Part shown: positions 34,650 to 44,519 of the stretch, piece after piece
Layout: each line of letters starts with the position of its first letter
Numbering within the stretch: the first letter of the stretch is position 1
NCBI GenBank assembly: GCA_013141055.1
Contig: JABFRS010000002.1
Location: forward strand, 372,001-436,000
DNA: 64,000 nucleotides
Direction of reading: 5' to 3'
Source of the DNA: Cyclobacteriaceae bacterium
GTDB lineage: Bacteria; Bacteroidota; Bacteroidia; Cytophagales; Cyclobacteriaceae
Position numbers and translations under genes: made by a program
Notes under the pieces: generated by a model
Databases searched by the model: none
Told to the model about the DNA's origin: nothing
What the model saw: the letters and a program-made list of their open reading frames with translations, nothing else

Positions 34650-37127
34650 TTATTGCTTCTTCTTAGCAGCAGCTTTTGGCTTCTTCACCGCTCCTTCTTC
34701 TTTAGGAACTTTAGGAGCCTTGACAGCCTTTGGTGCCTTGGGAGCTTTAGGTGCTTTCGCAGGTTTAGGAGCCGGAACAGGTGCAGCTTTCTTAGCAAAT
34801 CTTCCAAAACGTCCTTTCCTCTCTGGAGCATTCGCAGCAAGCTCAACACATTCTTCCAGTGTCAATGATGCCGGTTCCTTGCCTTTTGGGATTTTAACAT
34901 TCTTGGTTCCTGCTTTTATATAAGGACCAAAGCGGCCATTCAGAATTTGTATATCAGGATTTTCAGGGAATGCCTTGATCAACTTATTCGCATCAGCTTC
35001 ACGCTTTGCCTGAATCAGTTCCACTGCACGCACAGGTGTGATCGTATAAGGATCTTCTCCCTTAGGAATTGATACAAACTTTTTATCATGCAAAACATAA
35101 GGACCAAATCGCCCAATGTTTGCGACTACCGGCAAATCTTCAAATGTTCCCAGGTCGCGCGGCATCTTCATCACTTCCAGCGCCTGCTCAAGAGTTATAC
35201 TTTCGATGAATTGACCTGGTCTTAAACCCGCAAACTTTGGTTTAACATCATTCACTCCTTCTTCAACATTCTCTCCTATCTGTGCATAAGCTCCGTAGCG
35301 ACCCAGCTTCACATAAACTTTTAATCCTGTCTTAGGATCGATACCCAGCTCACGAACTTTATTCTGAACCGATGACCGCTCCACCAATTCAGTAGACGTT
35401 ACCGTCTTGTGAAAAGGACGATAGAACTGTTCAATCATCTTCTGCCACTGAACCTTACCGTTCGCGATCTCATCAAACTCAGCTTCTATGGTCGCTGTGA
35501 ATGAATAGTCAGTGATATCAGGAAAATGATCCACGAGGAAATCATTTACCACCATCGCGATGTTGGTCGGAAATAATTTATTCTTCTCCGCTCCGGTGAT
35601 TTCTGTCTCTACTTTACCAGATACTGAATTATCAGCAAGCGTAAGGACTTTATACTTTCTCTCTTTTCCTTCCCGTGCCTCTTTTACCACATATTCACGT
35701 TTTTGAATGGTGGAAATAGTTGGCGCATAGGTTGAAGGTCGGCCAATTCCGAGCTCTTCCAATTTTTTGACAAGCGTCGGCTCTGTATATCGGGCTGGAT
35801 GTCTTGTAAAAGTTTCTGTTGCAGTAAGTTCTTTCAATGGCAGGTCCTGCCCTACTGTCAAAGGAGGCAATACTTTGCTGTCATCATCTTCACTCTCACT
35901 CTCCTCTTCATCTTTTGATTCGAGATAGACTTTCAGAAATCCTTCAAACTTAATAACCTCACCAGATGCAGTCAGCGTTCTTGGATTGGATGATATTTTT
36001 ATGGTTGCTGTTGTGCGTTCAAGTTCAGCATCCGCCATTTGCGATGCGATGGCACGCTTCCAGATCAACTCATATAATCGCTGACCATTGCGGTCCGCTC
36101 CTGCTTCGGTTGTTCCGAAATCAGTGGGTCGAATTGCTTCGTGAGCCTCCTGAGCTCCAGAAGATTTTGTTTTGTATTTCCTGGTCTGGATGAATTCATT
36201 TCCATAAGCGCTGGCAATCTGACGGGTTGCTCCACCGACGGCTTCATCGGAAAGATTAACAGAGTCAGTTCTCATATAAGAGATCTTTCCTGCTTCGTAA
36301 AGCTTTTGAGCAACCATCATGGTCTGCAAAACCGAGAATCCAAGCTTGCGACCAGCTTCCTGCTGCAATGTGGATGTTGTAAAAGGAGGTGCGGGAGATT
36401 TTTTTGCTGGCTTTTTAACAAGATCGTCAATGGTAAATGATGCACCAATGCATGAATCGAGAAACTCCTGTGCTTCCTTTTCAGAGCCGAACTTTTCACC
36501 AAGCTCTGCCACCAGCTTCTTACCATTACCCAGATCAAAAATAGCGGATACTTTAAAAGATGATTTAGAGTCAAAACGCTCAATCTCTCTTTCACGCTCC
36601 ACTACTAATCTTACCGCCACTGATTGAACACGACCGGCCGATAATCCTGTCTTGATTTTTTTCCAAAGGATTGGAGATAACTCAAAACCCACCAATCGAT
36701 CCAGTACACGTCTTGCTTGTTGCGCGTTGACAAGATCAATGTCAATTCCACGCGGGTTCTGAATAGCATTAAGAATAGCGTTCTTGGTAATTTCCGTGAA
36801 TACAATTCTACGGGTCTTTTTATCATCAAGTTCGAGTACCTCTTTCAAGTGCCAGGAGATGGCCTCCCCTTCACGGTCTTCGTCACTCGCCAGGTACACC
36901 ATTTCGGCGTCTGCTGATAACTTTTTCAGATTTGAAATCACATCTTTTTTCTCGATGCTGACTTCATACGTAGGTTGAAAATTATTTTCAATGTCAATGG
37001 CGCCATTTCCTTTCCGTAAATCACGGATATGACCCATGCTTGAACTCACTTTATAATCCTTTCCGAGATAACCTTCAATGGTCTTGGCTTTCGCGGGAGA
37101 TTCAACAATCACAAGGTTCTTTGCCAT
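34650..37127 (-). CDS. topA: DNA topoisomerase I with a basic Lys/Ala/Pro tail
   Basis: An 825-aa type IA topoisomerase; the ATG at 37127 is preferred over the TTG immediately before it. Toprim motifs are VIVESPAKAKTIEGYLG and LASDEDREGEAISWHL. The catalytic tyrosine is in ISYMRTDSVNLS (about residue 300). The core ends with repeated RFGPY/GRYGAY modules (GRYGAYAQIG, GRFGPYVLHD, GRFGPYIKAG) instead of zinc fingers. The last 50 or so residues are an intrinsically disordered tail of KAPKAPKAPKAVKAPK-like repeats. The enzyme relaxes negative supercoils. The repeats and tail should improve DNA contact. Confidence 0.95.
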   Translation of the reverse strand: MAKNLVIVESPAKAKTIEGYLGKDYKVSSSMGHIRDLRKGNGAIDIENNFQPTYEVSIEKKDVISNLKKLSADAEMVYLASDEDREGEAISWHLKEVLELDDKKTRRIVFTEITKNAILNAIQNPRGIDIDLVNAQQARRVLDRLVGFELSPILWKKIKTGLSAGRVQSVAVRLVVEREREIERFDSKSSFKVSAIFDLGNGKKLVAELGEKFGSEKEAQEFLDSCIGASFTIDDLVKKPAKKSPAPPFTTSTLQQEAGRKLGFSVLQTMMVAQKLYEAGKISYMRTDSVNLSDEAVGGATRQIASAYGNEFIQTRKYKTKSSGAQEAHEAIRPTDFGTTEAGADRNGQRLYELIWKRAIASQMADAELERTTATIKISSNPRTLTASGEVIKFEGFLKVYLESKDEEESESEDDDSKVLPPLTVGQDLPLKELTATETFTRHPARYTEPTLVKKLEELGIGRPSTYAPTISTIQKREYVVKEAREGKERKYKVLTLADNSVSGKVETEITGAEKNKLFPTNIAMVVNDFLVDHFPDITDYSFTATIEAEFDEIANGKVQWQKMIEQFYRPFHKTVTSTELVERSSVQNKVRELGIDPKTGLKVYVKLGRYGAYAQIGENVEEGVNDVKPKFAGLRPGQFIESITLEQALEVMKMPRDLGTFEDLPVVANIGRFGPYVLHDKKFVSIPKGEDPYTITPVRAVELIQAKREADANKLIKAFPENPDIQILNGRFGPYIKAGTKNVKIPKGKEPASLTLEECVELAANAPERKGRFGRFAKKAAPVPAPKPAKAPKAPKAPKAVKAPKVPKEEGAVKKPKAAAKKKQ

Positions 37128-37261
37128 CAATATTCTATAAGTTGCCTGCCCGTTGATAGACAGGCGAAGGCCCCAAATATCACAAATTTTTAAAAAATCA
37201 ATTTTCAGGCACGGTATTTAGAGATAGTTTTGGGGATAATTACCATTGATTCTCCGGTCAA

Positions 37262-37738
37262 ATGAGCAAAATAATCTTCGTGTTGCGTCACGCCCAAAGT
37301 GCTGGTAAACAGAGCGGCCAGCGTGATTATGACCGATTGTTAACAGCTGAAGGAGAAGCCGAAGCAAAAAAATCCGGAAAATATTTTTCAGAGAAGGGAT
37401 ATTCTGTGGATTTAATCCTTTGCAGTAGTGCAGCGCGCACCCGCAAGACAATTGAACTTGTGAATGAATCTCTACAATTTCCCGCAGACAAAATTCAGTA
37501 CAAGGAAGATTTATACGACGCCCTCCTGGTCCATTTGCTGGATACTATCCATACATTACCGGACGCTATTAATAATGTCATGCTCGTAGGCCATAATCCT
37601 GGGATTTCCCTTCTGGCAGGCGACCTCTGCGGAAGCTTTATGGATCTCTCAACATCTCAATTAATAGGTATTGAATTCAAGTCCAATTCCTGGGAAGATC
37701 TCAACGGTCCAGGCAAGCAAATTCTTAACATCAAATAG
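37262..37738 (+). CDS. sixA: Histidine phosphatase of the SixA type
   Basis: A 158-aa phosphoglycerate-mutase-fold phosphatase. The RHG motif is RHA here (FVLRHAQSAGK, His9), followed by DRLLTAEGEAEA, SSAARTRKTIE and the second catalytic histidine in MLVGHNPGIS. Such small single-domain enzymes include SixA, which dephosphorylates histidine-phosphotransfer domains, though many act on small phosphoesters. It is divergent from topA and 11 bp before the agmatinase-family gene, so the two are probably co-transcribed. Confidence 0.83.
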   Translation: MSKIIFVLRHAQSAGKQSGQRDYDRLLTAEGEAEAKKSGKYFSEKGYSVDLILCSSAARTRKTIELVNESLQFPADKIQYKEDLYDALLVHLLDTIHTLPDAINNVMLVGHNPGISLLAGDLCGSFMDLSTSQLIGIEFKSNSWEDLNGPGKQILNIK

Positions 37739-37749
37739 GATATATTATA

Positions 37750-38778
37750 GTGGAAGAATCAGTCGAAAAATTCGATGTTAACGGCCCCGGAATACAAGAC
37801 AAACTTTTTGGACTCCCCTTCTCTCCGGAGAACGCAAAACTTATCATAATCCCCGTACCGTGGGAAGCAACTGTTTCCTATCGCACCGGAACAGCTTTGG
37901 CACCTCATTCAATACTGAAAGCATCACGACAAATTGATTTTTTCATGCGTGATATTCCCGAGGCCTGGAAACTCGGCATCGCCATGCTTCCAATTCCTGA
38001 TGATATCAGAATTGAAAGTGATCGGCTAAGACTTTTGCTGGAACAGCATCATGCTGCATTAACCGAGGATCATGACACCATAATCATATCCAATAAGATC
38101 AATGAATCCTGTGAAAGTCTTAATATTTATGTAAACAAAACCACTCAAAGGTATATTGATCAGGGCAAGATGGTGGGATTACTGGGTGGTGATCACAGCA
38201 CACCCTTAGGATTCCTCCGATCACTCAGTGAAAAACACGATCGTTTTGGAATTCTGCAATTTGATGCTCATGCAGATCTTAGAAAATCTTACGAGGGACT
38301 TACTTACTCTCATGGATCTATCATGTTCAATGCATTGAAAATTCCAGCCATTAGCAAGCTGGTACAGGTAGGTGTACGTGATTTGTGTGATGAGGAGTAT
38401 CAATTGATCAAACGAAATGAGTCCAGGATCAAAACTTTTTTCGATGACAACATCAAAGCAGATCTCGGTAACGGCAAATCCTGGGAAAGCATCTGCAAAG
38501 ACATCATCCGCGATCTTCCGGAAAAGGTTTACATCAGCTTTGACATTGATGGACTCGATCCAAAGCTATGCCCTAACACAGGCACTCCTGTTCCAGGTGG
38601 ACTTGAATTCTATCAGGCTACCTTCCTAATCAAAGCAGTGGTTGCCAGCGGAAGAAGGATCATAGGATTCGATCTCAATGAAGTAGGTACTGATGAGAGT
38701 AGTGACTGGGATGCGAATGTCGGCGCACGCATTCTATGGCAGTTGTGTAACTGGATGGGAGTTTCTAATAAAAGATAG
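37750..38778 (+). CDS. speB: Ureohydrolase (agmatinase/arginase family)
   Basis: A 342-aa enzyme starting at GTG 37750. The binuclear manganese motifs are GLLGGDHST, QFDAHADLRKSYEG and YISFDIDGLDPKLCPNTGTPVPGG; YSHGSIM lies between them. All ligand residues are present. The length and the N-terminal insertion (about 80-130, with alternating charges) exceed those of E. coli SpeB. I favour agmatinase (agmatine to putrescine and urea), but formimidoylglutamase cannot be excluded. The gene is 11 bp after the sixA-like gene. Confidence 0.8.
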   Translation: MEESVEKFDVNGPGIQDKLFGLPFSPENAKLIIIPVPWEATVSYRTGTALAPHSILKASRQIDFFMRDIPEAWKLGIAMLPIPDDIRIESDRLRLLLEQHHAALTEDHDTIIISNKINESCESLNIYVNKTTQRYIDQGKMVGLLGGDHSTPLGFLRSLSEKHDRFGILQFDAHADLRKSYEGLTYSHGSIMFNALKIPAISKLVQVGVRDLCDEEYQLIKRNESRIKTFFDDNIKADLGNGKSWESICKDIIRDLPEKVYISFDIDGLDPKLCPNTGTPVPGGLEFYQATFLIKAVVASGRRIIGFDLNEVGTDESSDWDANVGARILWQLCNWMGVSNKR

Positions 38779-38867
38779 CCACGCATCACCCGAACGGGTC
38801 AACTGGGGATCTTTCAATTTTAATCTTTCGTCTTTAAATCCTATTTTGCTGCCAACCTATCTCCACT

Positions 38868-40265
38868 ATGAGTGAAATCATCGCAGCAATCGCAACCGGC
38901 GTCTGGACTCCCGTTCTTTTTTTACTCATTCTCGGCGGATTATTCTTCTTTATTTATTCAAGATTCATTCATTATCGCTACTTCTTTCACTCCATCGCGA
39001 TCCTGAAAGGAAAGTATCACAATCCTAATGATCCAGGTCAGATAAGTCCCTATGAAGCATTGTCTACTGCGCTTGCATCTACTGTTGGTATGGGAAATAT
39101 CGCGGGTGTTGCTGCTGCTATAAGTCTTGGTGGACCCGGTGCATTATTCTGGATGTGGATTACTGCTTTTGTCGGTATGTCAACCAATTTCTTCACCAGC
39201 ACATTGTCTGTCATGTATCGTGGCAAAGATTCTGCCGGCATAATTCAGGGTGGGCCCATGTATGTTATCCGTGAAGCACTGGGAAAAGGCTGGATGCCCC
39301 TCGCCTATTTGTTCTGTACTTGCTGCCTTATAGGATGTTTGCCAATCTTTCAGGCAAATCAACTTACACAGGCAATCATTGATATCGGTGTCTCCTCAGA
39401 AAGTGTGAAGGCAATGTCTTTCACCATTCTTGGATTTGAGATTAACACATTAAAATTCATTATCGGCATTGTTCTCACCGTTATCTCAGCAGTAGTTATC
39501 ATCGGAGGAATCGAACGCATCGGAAGCTGGGCAGGCAAAATGGTTCCATTGATGATTGTCATTTACTTTTTCTCAGTTGTTACAATACTCCTGATCAACT
39601 ATTCTATGGTACCGCACTACTTATGGATGATCATCACGGATGCATTCGCTGCCAATCACTATCGTGGGGAACCGGCTCTTGGTGGAATCGTTGGAGGTTT
39701 GATAGTGACAGGTGTACGAAGAGCTTCGTTCTCAAATGAAGCAGGAATTGGAACTGCTCCCATGGCCTTGGGTGCATCACAAAGTACAGAACCCATTCGC
39801 GAAGGCCTGGTCTCGATGCTAAGTCCGGCGATTGATACATTATTGGTTTGTTCATTAACAGCGCTGGCAATTCTGGTTACTGGTGTTTGGGAAACTTCAG
39901 GAGCCAGTGGTGTAACTCTGACAGCCATGGCTTTTCAAAGTTCTTTACCAGGCGTTGGAAAATACCTGCTTCTTATCTGCGCATTCTTCTTTGCTATCAC
40001 TTCCCTGTTCTCCTATTCCTATTACGGAAGTAAAGCGCTCGCATTCATGTTTGGAACCAGGTCGAGCCGTTATTATGACTACTTCTACCTGACGACTATT
40101 ATCATTGGAGCTGTCGCATCGATGGCCGATGTTATGAATGTGATCGACATTGCTTACGCGCTCATGGCCGTTCCAACGATGGTTTCCGGATTTGTCCTTG
40201 CACCGAAAGTATTAGCGGAAGCCCGATCATACTTCAGCAGAATGAAAGCGAAGGGTGATCTGTAG
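38868..40265 (+). CDS. Alanine/glycine:sodium symporter (AGCS family)
   Basis: A 465-aa inner-membrane transporter with about 11 hydrophobic segments. AGCS landmarks are LSTALASTVGMGNIAGVAAA (the substrate and sodium site in helix 1), GGPGALFWMWITAFVGM and FSNEAGIGTAPMALGASQST. It takes up alanine or glycine with sodium. TATTTTG at 38842-38848 may be part of its promoter, but no matching -33 box is clear. It is convergent with the following unknown gene, with only ten bases between the stops. Confidence 0.92.
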   Translation: MSEIIAAIATGVWTPVLFLLILGGLFFFIYSRFIHYRYFFHSIAILKGKYHNPNDPGQISPYEALSTALASTVGMGNIAGVAAAISLGGPGALFWMWITAFVGMSTNFFTSTLSVMYRGKDSAGIIQGGPMYVIREALGKGWMPLAYLFCTCCLIGCLPIFQANQLTQAIIDIGVSSESVKAMSFTILGFEINTLKFIIGIVLTVISAVVIIGGIERIGSWAGKMVPLMIVIYFFSVVTILLINYSMVPHYLWMIITDAFAANHYRGEPALGGIVGGLIVTGVRRASFSNEAGIGTAPMALGASQSTEPIREGLVSMLSPAIDTLLVCSLTALAILVTGVWETSGASGVTLTAMAFQSSLPGVGKYLLLICAFFFAITSLFSYSYYGSKALAFMFGTRSSRYYDYFYLTTIIIGAVASMADVMNVIDIAYALMAVPTMVSGFVLAPKVLAEARSYFSRMKAKGDL

Positions 40266-40275
40266 GACTACCAGA

Positions 40276-41715
40276 TTAGTTCACTGAAGCAACTTCCTTG
40301 GTATCCGTTCGATAGGGATAATCAAAAAGTCCATGCTCCTTAATTGCTGTCTCAACCTTGTGTGGCACGAACTTCTCCCATCCGATCTCTCCCTTTCTGA
40401 TCATCGCCAGTACATTGTCTGAAATGATGTGAAGGTTATTGACATTCGCATCCTGGATGTCTTCAAGTTTATTGTTATCCATCAGATAACGGAAAAGATT
40501 CTTGGTACTATCAGGCAATTGCGCTTCAAAATCCTTAAGCGTAAACAACTCATGTGAGTCTTTCTTCCAAGCCGGGTAGATGTAAAGTTTCACATTAGTG
40601 CCAAACAAAGAAGCAAAGCTCTCCAGCAATCCTCCTCTCAGATTTTCATAGGTCTTCTCTTCAAACACTTTCTGCAAAGCGTAAATCCCCATGATAATAC
40701 CAATCTTATTTCCCTTCGTAGTCTTGGACAAGTAATCTACAAGGCGATAATATTCAAAATAGTTGGATACGAGTACGGTCTGACCTAGCGAACAAATGAT
40801 ATCGGCGCGATAGAGAAAATCTTTTTCATCAATCTTGCCATCCGCACCCAGATCGGTAAGCGTAAGCTCGGTGAGCATTACGATCTTCTCACGATTTACA
40901 TCTGCCTCTCTTCTGAAATGTCTTCTGGAGGCCAGCAGCATATCAACATTTACATGTGTCACTGGCCTGAAGCGACCACGAAGCACCAATACATTCTTTT
41001 TATACAAAGATTCAGAAGGTTGCATCACTTTTCCATCCGGGCCAAACATCGCTGCCTTTGTCAATCCGTTCTTCACCAGCTTCAATGCCATCAAACGATT
41101 ATCAACATGTGTGAAATCCGGTCCGCTGATCCTCCACATGTCAACTTCCATTCTACGGGTTGTCAATCCATCCAAAAGACTTAACATGATCTCTTCAGGA
41201 TCGGTCATGAACATACAACCGAACAAAAGATTCACACCCAGAATACCAAGTGCAAATTGCTGCTGCAGCGGATCATTGTCATGCATCTTCACATGGACGA
41301 CACAATCATTGAACTCACCCTGAGGATGTGTTTGAAAGCGAAGGCCAATCCAGCCATGGCCCTGATTGGTACGCTCATAATTCAATAGCTCAATCGTATC
41401 AGCGAAAGCAAAGAACTTCACTTGCTCAGCTCTGTGAGGCAGGCGCTCCTGAAGAAGCACATATTCCTTTTCCAGCATCTTTATCAACCGATCTTCACAG
41501 ACATAGCGTTCCCCCTGACCATAAATGGCGTCAGAGAACTTCATATCATAAGCAGAAATGGTTTTGGCAATGGTTCCTGAAGCCCCACCAACTTTAAAAA
41601 AATTGGCAGCTACTTCCTGTCCAGCTCCGATTTCGGCAAAAGAGCCGTAAATGGATTTACTCAGATTGATCTGAAGCGCCTTTTCTTGGGTCGTGATCTT
41701 CTTTTGCTCTTCCAT
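40276..41715 (-). CDS. Conserved cytosolic Bacteroidota protein of unknown function
   Basis: A 479-aa protein with no signal peptide, lipobox or membrane helix. Recognisable conserved stretches are NLSKSIYGSFAEIGAGQEVA, GGASGTIAKTISAYDM, DAIYGQGERYV, GHGWIGLRFQ, NRLMALKLVKNGLTKAAMF and KKNVLVLRGRFRPVTHVN. I have seen this family carried in databases as a TonB-dependent receptor or an adenylyltransferase; neither fits, since it lacks an export signal, a plug or barrel, and a nucleotidyl-transferase HxGH motif. The dense conserved Gly and charged motifs suggest an enzyme. It is a single-gene unit between two transporters transcribed rightward. Confidence 0.75.
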   Translation of the reverse strand: MEEQKKITTQEKALQINLSKSIYGSFAEIGAGQEVAANFFKVGGASGTIAKTISAYDMKFSDAIYGQGERYVCEDRLIKMLEKEYVLLQERLPHRAEQVKFFAFADTIELLNYERTNQGHGWIGLRFQTHPQGEFNDCVVHVKMHDNDPLQQQFALGILGVNLLFGCMFMTDPEEIMLSLLDGLTTRRMEVDMWRISGPDFTHVDNRLMALKLVKNGLTKAAMFGPDGKVMQPSESLYKKNVLVLRGRFRPVTHVNVDMLLASRRHFRREADVNREKIVMLTELTLTDLGADGKIDEKDFLYRADIICSLGQTVLVSNYFEYYRLVDYLSKTTKGNKIGIIMGIYALQKVFEEKTYENLRGGLLESFASLFGTNVKLYIYPAWKKDSHELFTLKDFEAQLPDSTKNLFRYLMDNNKLEDIQDANVNNLHIISDNVLAMIRKGEIGWEKFVPHKVETAIKEHGLFDYPYRTDTKEVASVN

Positions 41716-41814
41716 AATCCAGTTTAAAAAATAGGAAAGGTCAAATTTAACGTTCTTCTAAGAATCATCATTAGAGAGTAGGGAACTTAATTAAAGTCAC
41801 GACTATAACGACCT

Positions 41815-41845
41815 TTTGATATTTTTAGTTTTAAGGTCTATTTTG
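41815..41845 (+). promoter_or_regulatory. Candidate promoter of the sodium-dependent transporter gene
   Basis: TTTG at 41815-41818 and TATTTTG at 41839-41845 are separated by 20 bp, close to the phylum's -33 TTTG / -7 TAnnTTTG arrangement (one base short in the -7 box). The start codon is 21 bp downstream. Confidence 0.35.
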
Positions 41846-41865
41846 GCTCATCTAAATCGAATACT

Positions 41866-43245
41866 ATGTCTGACCGCGGTAACTTTTCCAGTCGTATTGG
41901 TTTCATTCTTGCCGCTGCAGGATCAGCCGTTGGACTCGGCAACATCTGGCGCTTCCCCTATCTTGCGGGAACCAACGGTGGTGCGGGCTTCCTTTTCATT
42001 TACCTCCTCTGCATCCTGGCATTGTGCGTACCCGTCATGATCGGTGAAATTGCTATCGGAAGAAATGCCGGAAGCGATGCCTTTGGATCCTATAAAAAAC
42101 TCGGCGGTGGAAAGTGGGGATATCTTGGACTTTACGGAATTCTTGCCGGGATCATCATCCTCTCTTATTATAATGTTGTCGCAGGCTGGGCATTCGGATA
42201 CTTCATTGAAATCTCTTTCGGAAACCTTCTGGAGAACCAGGATTTCGGTCAGTTCTTCGGAGCCTATGTAAATGATATCGGCCCTATCTTTTTGTTTTCG
42301 CTTGGCTTCATGGTGATAACAGCTGTGATCGTTTCGCAAGGCATTGCAAAAGGTATTGAAGCTGCCAATAAGATCATGATGCCGGGATTGTACATCATTC
42401 TTATTGCACTCATTATTTATGGCCTTACACTTAACAATGCTATGGCCGGTGTAAAGTTCTACCTCGTGCCTCAGCTGGAAAACATCACATCCCGTACAAT
42501 TTTCTATGCGTTATGTCAGGCTTTCTTTTCTCTATCACTGGGGATGGGATGTCTCATTACTTATGGATCGTATGTTACCAAAGATCAGAACATCGTAAAA
42601 TCGGCTACAATTATATCTGTCGCTGATACATCCGTTGCTTTCCTTGCCGGATTGTTGGTGTTTCCATTAGTGTTCTCTCTTGGCGCTGAACCCGGCCAGG
42701 GACCTAAATTGATTTTTGTTATTCTTACTCAGGCTTTCGCAACGATGGGACCTATCGTTGGAAGAGTGGTAGGCGGTTCATTCTTCCTGTTGATTTGTTT
42801 TGCTGCTCTTACCTCCACCATTTCGTTACTGGAAGTTCCTGCCGCATTCTTTGTTGATACTAAAAAGCTCCCAAGAAAAGCTGTGGTATGGGGACTATCT
42901 GGTTTGATCTTCGTCATCGGCCTTCCAAGTATGTTCAGTCAGGGAATCGTGCCCATGTTAAATCACCTTCCTGTTCACAATAGTCCGGACTTCCTGTCTT
43001 TCGTAGCTGATCTGTGTGATATCATGCTGATCTCAGGAGGCTGCCTCATGTGCTTCTTCATCAGGAATAAGTGGAAGATCGATAACCTGAATAAAGAGCT
43101 CGCCATTGGAAATCCTGGCTACCTCAATTCCGCTCTTCAGGCATATGTCAATTTTTCTATCAGCTGGATATGCCCGGTGATCTTAAGTATCTTATCTACT
43201 TTGGTAATTATCGATAAGTTCTTCGGCCTTGAATGGCTCTTCTAA
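41866..43245 (+). CDS. Sodium-dependent amino-acid transporter (NSS/SNF family)
   Basis: A 459-aa LeuT-fold transporter. The helix 1 signature FILAAAGSAVGLGNIWRFPY contains the sodium and substrate contacts, followed by GGAGFLFIYLL and GMGCLITYGSYV. About 11 membrane segments are visible rather than 12, as in many bacterial NSS proteins. By family, it imports amino acids with sodium. It is convergent with the PD40 gene; a perfect inverted repeat lies between them. Confidence 0.93.
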   Translation: MSDRGNFSSRIGFILAAAGSAVGLGNIWRFPYLAGTNGGAGFLFIYLLCILALCVPVMIGEIAIGRNAGSDAFGSYKKLGGGKWGYLGLYGILAGIIILSYYNVVAGWAFGYFIEISFGNLLENQDFGQFFGAYVNDIGPIFLFSLGFMVITAVIVSQGIAKGIEAANKIMMPGLYIILIALIIYGLTLNNAMAGVKFYLVPQLENITSRTIFYALCQAFFSLSLGMGCLITYGSYVTKDQNIVKSATIISVADTSVAFLAGLLVFPLVFSLGAEPGQGPKLIFVILTQAFATMGPIVGRVVGGSFFLLICFAALTSTISLLEVPAAFFVDTKKLPRKAVVWGLSGLIFVIGLPSMFSQGIVPMLNHLPVHNSPDFLSFVADLCDIMLISGGCLMCFFIRNKWKIDNLNKELAIGNPGYLNSALQAYVNFSISWICPVILSILSTLVIIDKFFGLEWLF

Positions 43246-43258
43246 TAGCGCATCTGAG

Positions 43259-43300
43259 ATTTGAAGATTGGGTATTTAAAAATGAACCCAATCTTCAAAT
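43259..43300. terminator. Perfect 15-bp inverted repeat between convergent genes
   Basis: ATTTGAAGATTGGGT (43259-43273) and its exact reverse complement (43286-43300) are separated by 12 bases. The position between two convergent genes suggests a bidirectional transcription stop. Neither side has a strong T-run, so mRNA 3'-end protection is an alternative. Confidence 0.6.
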
Positions 43301-43312
43301 TCAAATCAATAA

Positions 43313-44401
43313 TTAATTCACCCAGTCTGCTACAAATAAATTAGTATCTCTTGTTCCTCCGTTATTTCTGTTGGAAGAGAAGATGATCTTCTTTCCATCC
43401 GGTGAGAACATCGCGAATGAATCAAATACTTTGTCGTAGGTCACTTGCTCAAGACCGGTACCATCTTCATTGATCATAAACAGATTGAATTCAAACCCTC
43501 TTGTTCCCTTATGGTTAGAGCTGAAAATGATCTTCTTTCCATCAGGAGTATAGAATGGAGCCCAGTTAGCTTTTCCAAGATTGGTAACTTGCTTAAGGTT
43601 TGATCCGTCAACATTGCAAACAAAAATTTCCATTGCTGTCGGAGCTACAAGTCCTTGCTTAAGATAATCCTGATACTCTTTCTTTTGCTCTTCTGTTGTG
43701 AACCGTGAGGCACGGAAGACGATCTTCTTTCCATCCGGTGAGAAGAATGCTCCTCCATCATATCCCAGTTCTTTGGTGATCTGCTTTACGTTCTTTCCAT
43801 CAATATCCATTACATAAAGATCAAGATCTCCATTACGGGTTGATGTGAATACAATCTTATCCTTCTTTGGTGACACTGTTGCTTCGGCATCATAACCAGG
43901 AGCATTGGTCAGTTGCTTTGTGATCTTTCCATTCAAATCGGCAACAAAAATATCATAGGTGTCATATACCGGCCACAGGTATTTGCCCCCTGGCTTACGT
44001 TCTGGCTCAACAGGACAATCCTTGCTTCCAAGGTGGGTCGATGCATAAAGGATTGACTTGTTTCCCGGAAGGAAGAATGCACACGTAGTTCTGCCCTGGC
44101 CAGTGCTGATCAGCTTGGGCTGGGTAGTGCGAAGATCAATTCCTTCAATGGGCATGTAGAAGATCTGATCGCAGTTCAATCCCCATTTCTTATTGTTGGA
44201 TTGAAAGCTGACCATCTTGCTGTCAAAGCTCCAGTATGCTTCAGCGTTATCCGCTCCAAAAGTCAATTGACGAAGGTTTTTAAGGTGTTTTTCCTCAGGA
44301 TAGCGAAGGGAATCCCCTGCTTCATCTGAGATAACATGTTTCGTCTTGAAAGACAGAAAGAGCGCACAGCTCATGAGGAGAATGATGGAAATTAATTTCA
44401 T
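43313..44401 (-). CDS. Exported PD40/TolB-like beta-propeller protein
   Basis: A 362-aa protein with a signal peptide (IILLMSCALFLSF). It contains repeated PD40 units: FSPDGKKIVFRAS, YTPDGKKIIFSSN and FSPDGKKIIFSSN are plain, with earlier diverged units such as VSPKKDKIVFTSTRNG. The whole mature part is a propeller, without the N-terminal TolB domain. Such proteins form binding scaffolds at the periplasmic face or outer membrane. The ligand is unknown and no other Tol-Pal genes are nearby. It is monocistronic, divergent from nothing close, with fadD upstream on the same strand. Confidence 0.85.
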   Translation of the reverse strand: MKLISIILLMSCALFLSFKTKHVISDEAGDSLRYPEEKHLKNLRQLTFGADNAEAYWSFDSKMVSFQSNNKKWGLNCDQIFYMPIEGIDLRTTQPKLISTGQGRTTCAFFLPGNKSILYASTHLGSKDCPVEPERKPGGKYLWPVYDTYDIFVADLNGKITKQLTNAPGYDAEATVSPKKDKIVFTSTRNGDLDLYVMDIDGKNVKQITKELGYDGGAFFSPDGKKIVFRASRFTTEEQKKEYQDYLKQGLVAPTAMEIFVCNVDGSNLKQVTNLGKANWAPFYTPDGKKIIFSSNHKGTRGFEFNLFMINEDGTGLEQVTYDKVFDSFAMFSPDGKKIIFSSNRNNGGTRDTNLFVADWVN

Positions 44402-44519
44402 GCAATTTTAAAATTGAGTTTTTTGTGAATGCCTGGTGTGAATATCAACCAATATTCATACCGTAAAGGATGCAAAACTAACCACCGGAGCCATATCGAA
44501 ATACCCTCCCGTGGAAGAT

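Noticed and set aside
34577..34868. A short plus-strand frame with SHHH near the start, upstream of nothing, as another his leader
   Set aside because: It runs on through the 3' end of topA in antisense, with only three histidines and no terminator behind the run.
40276..41715. TonB-dependent receptor
   Set aside because: No signal peptide, plug domain, barrel strands or TonB box.
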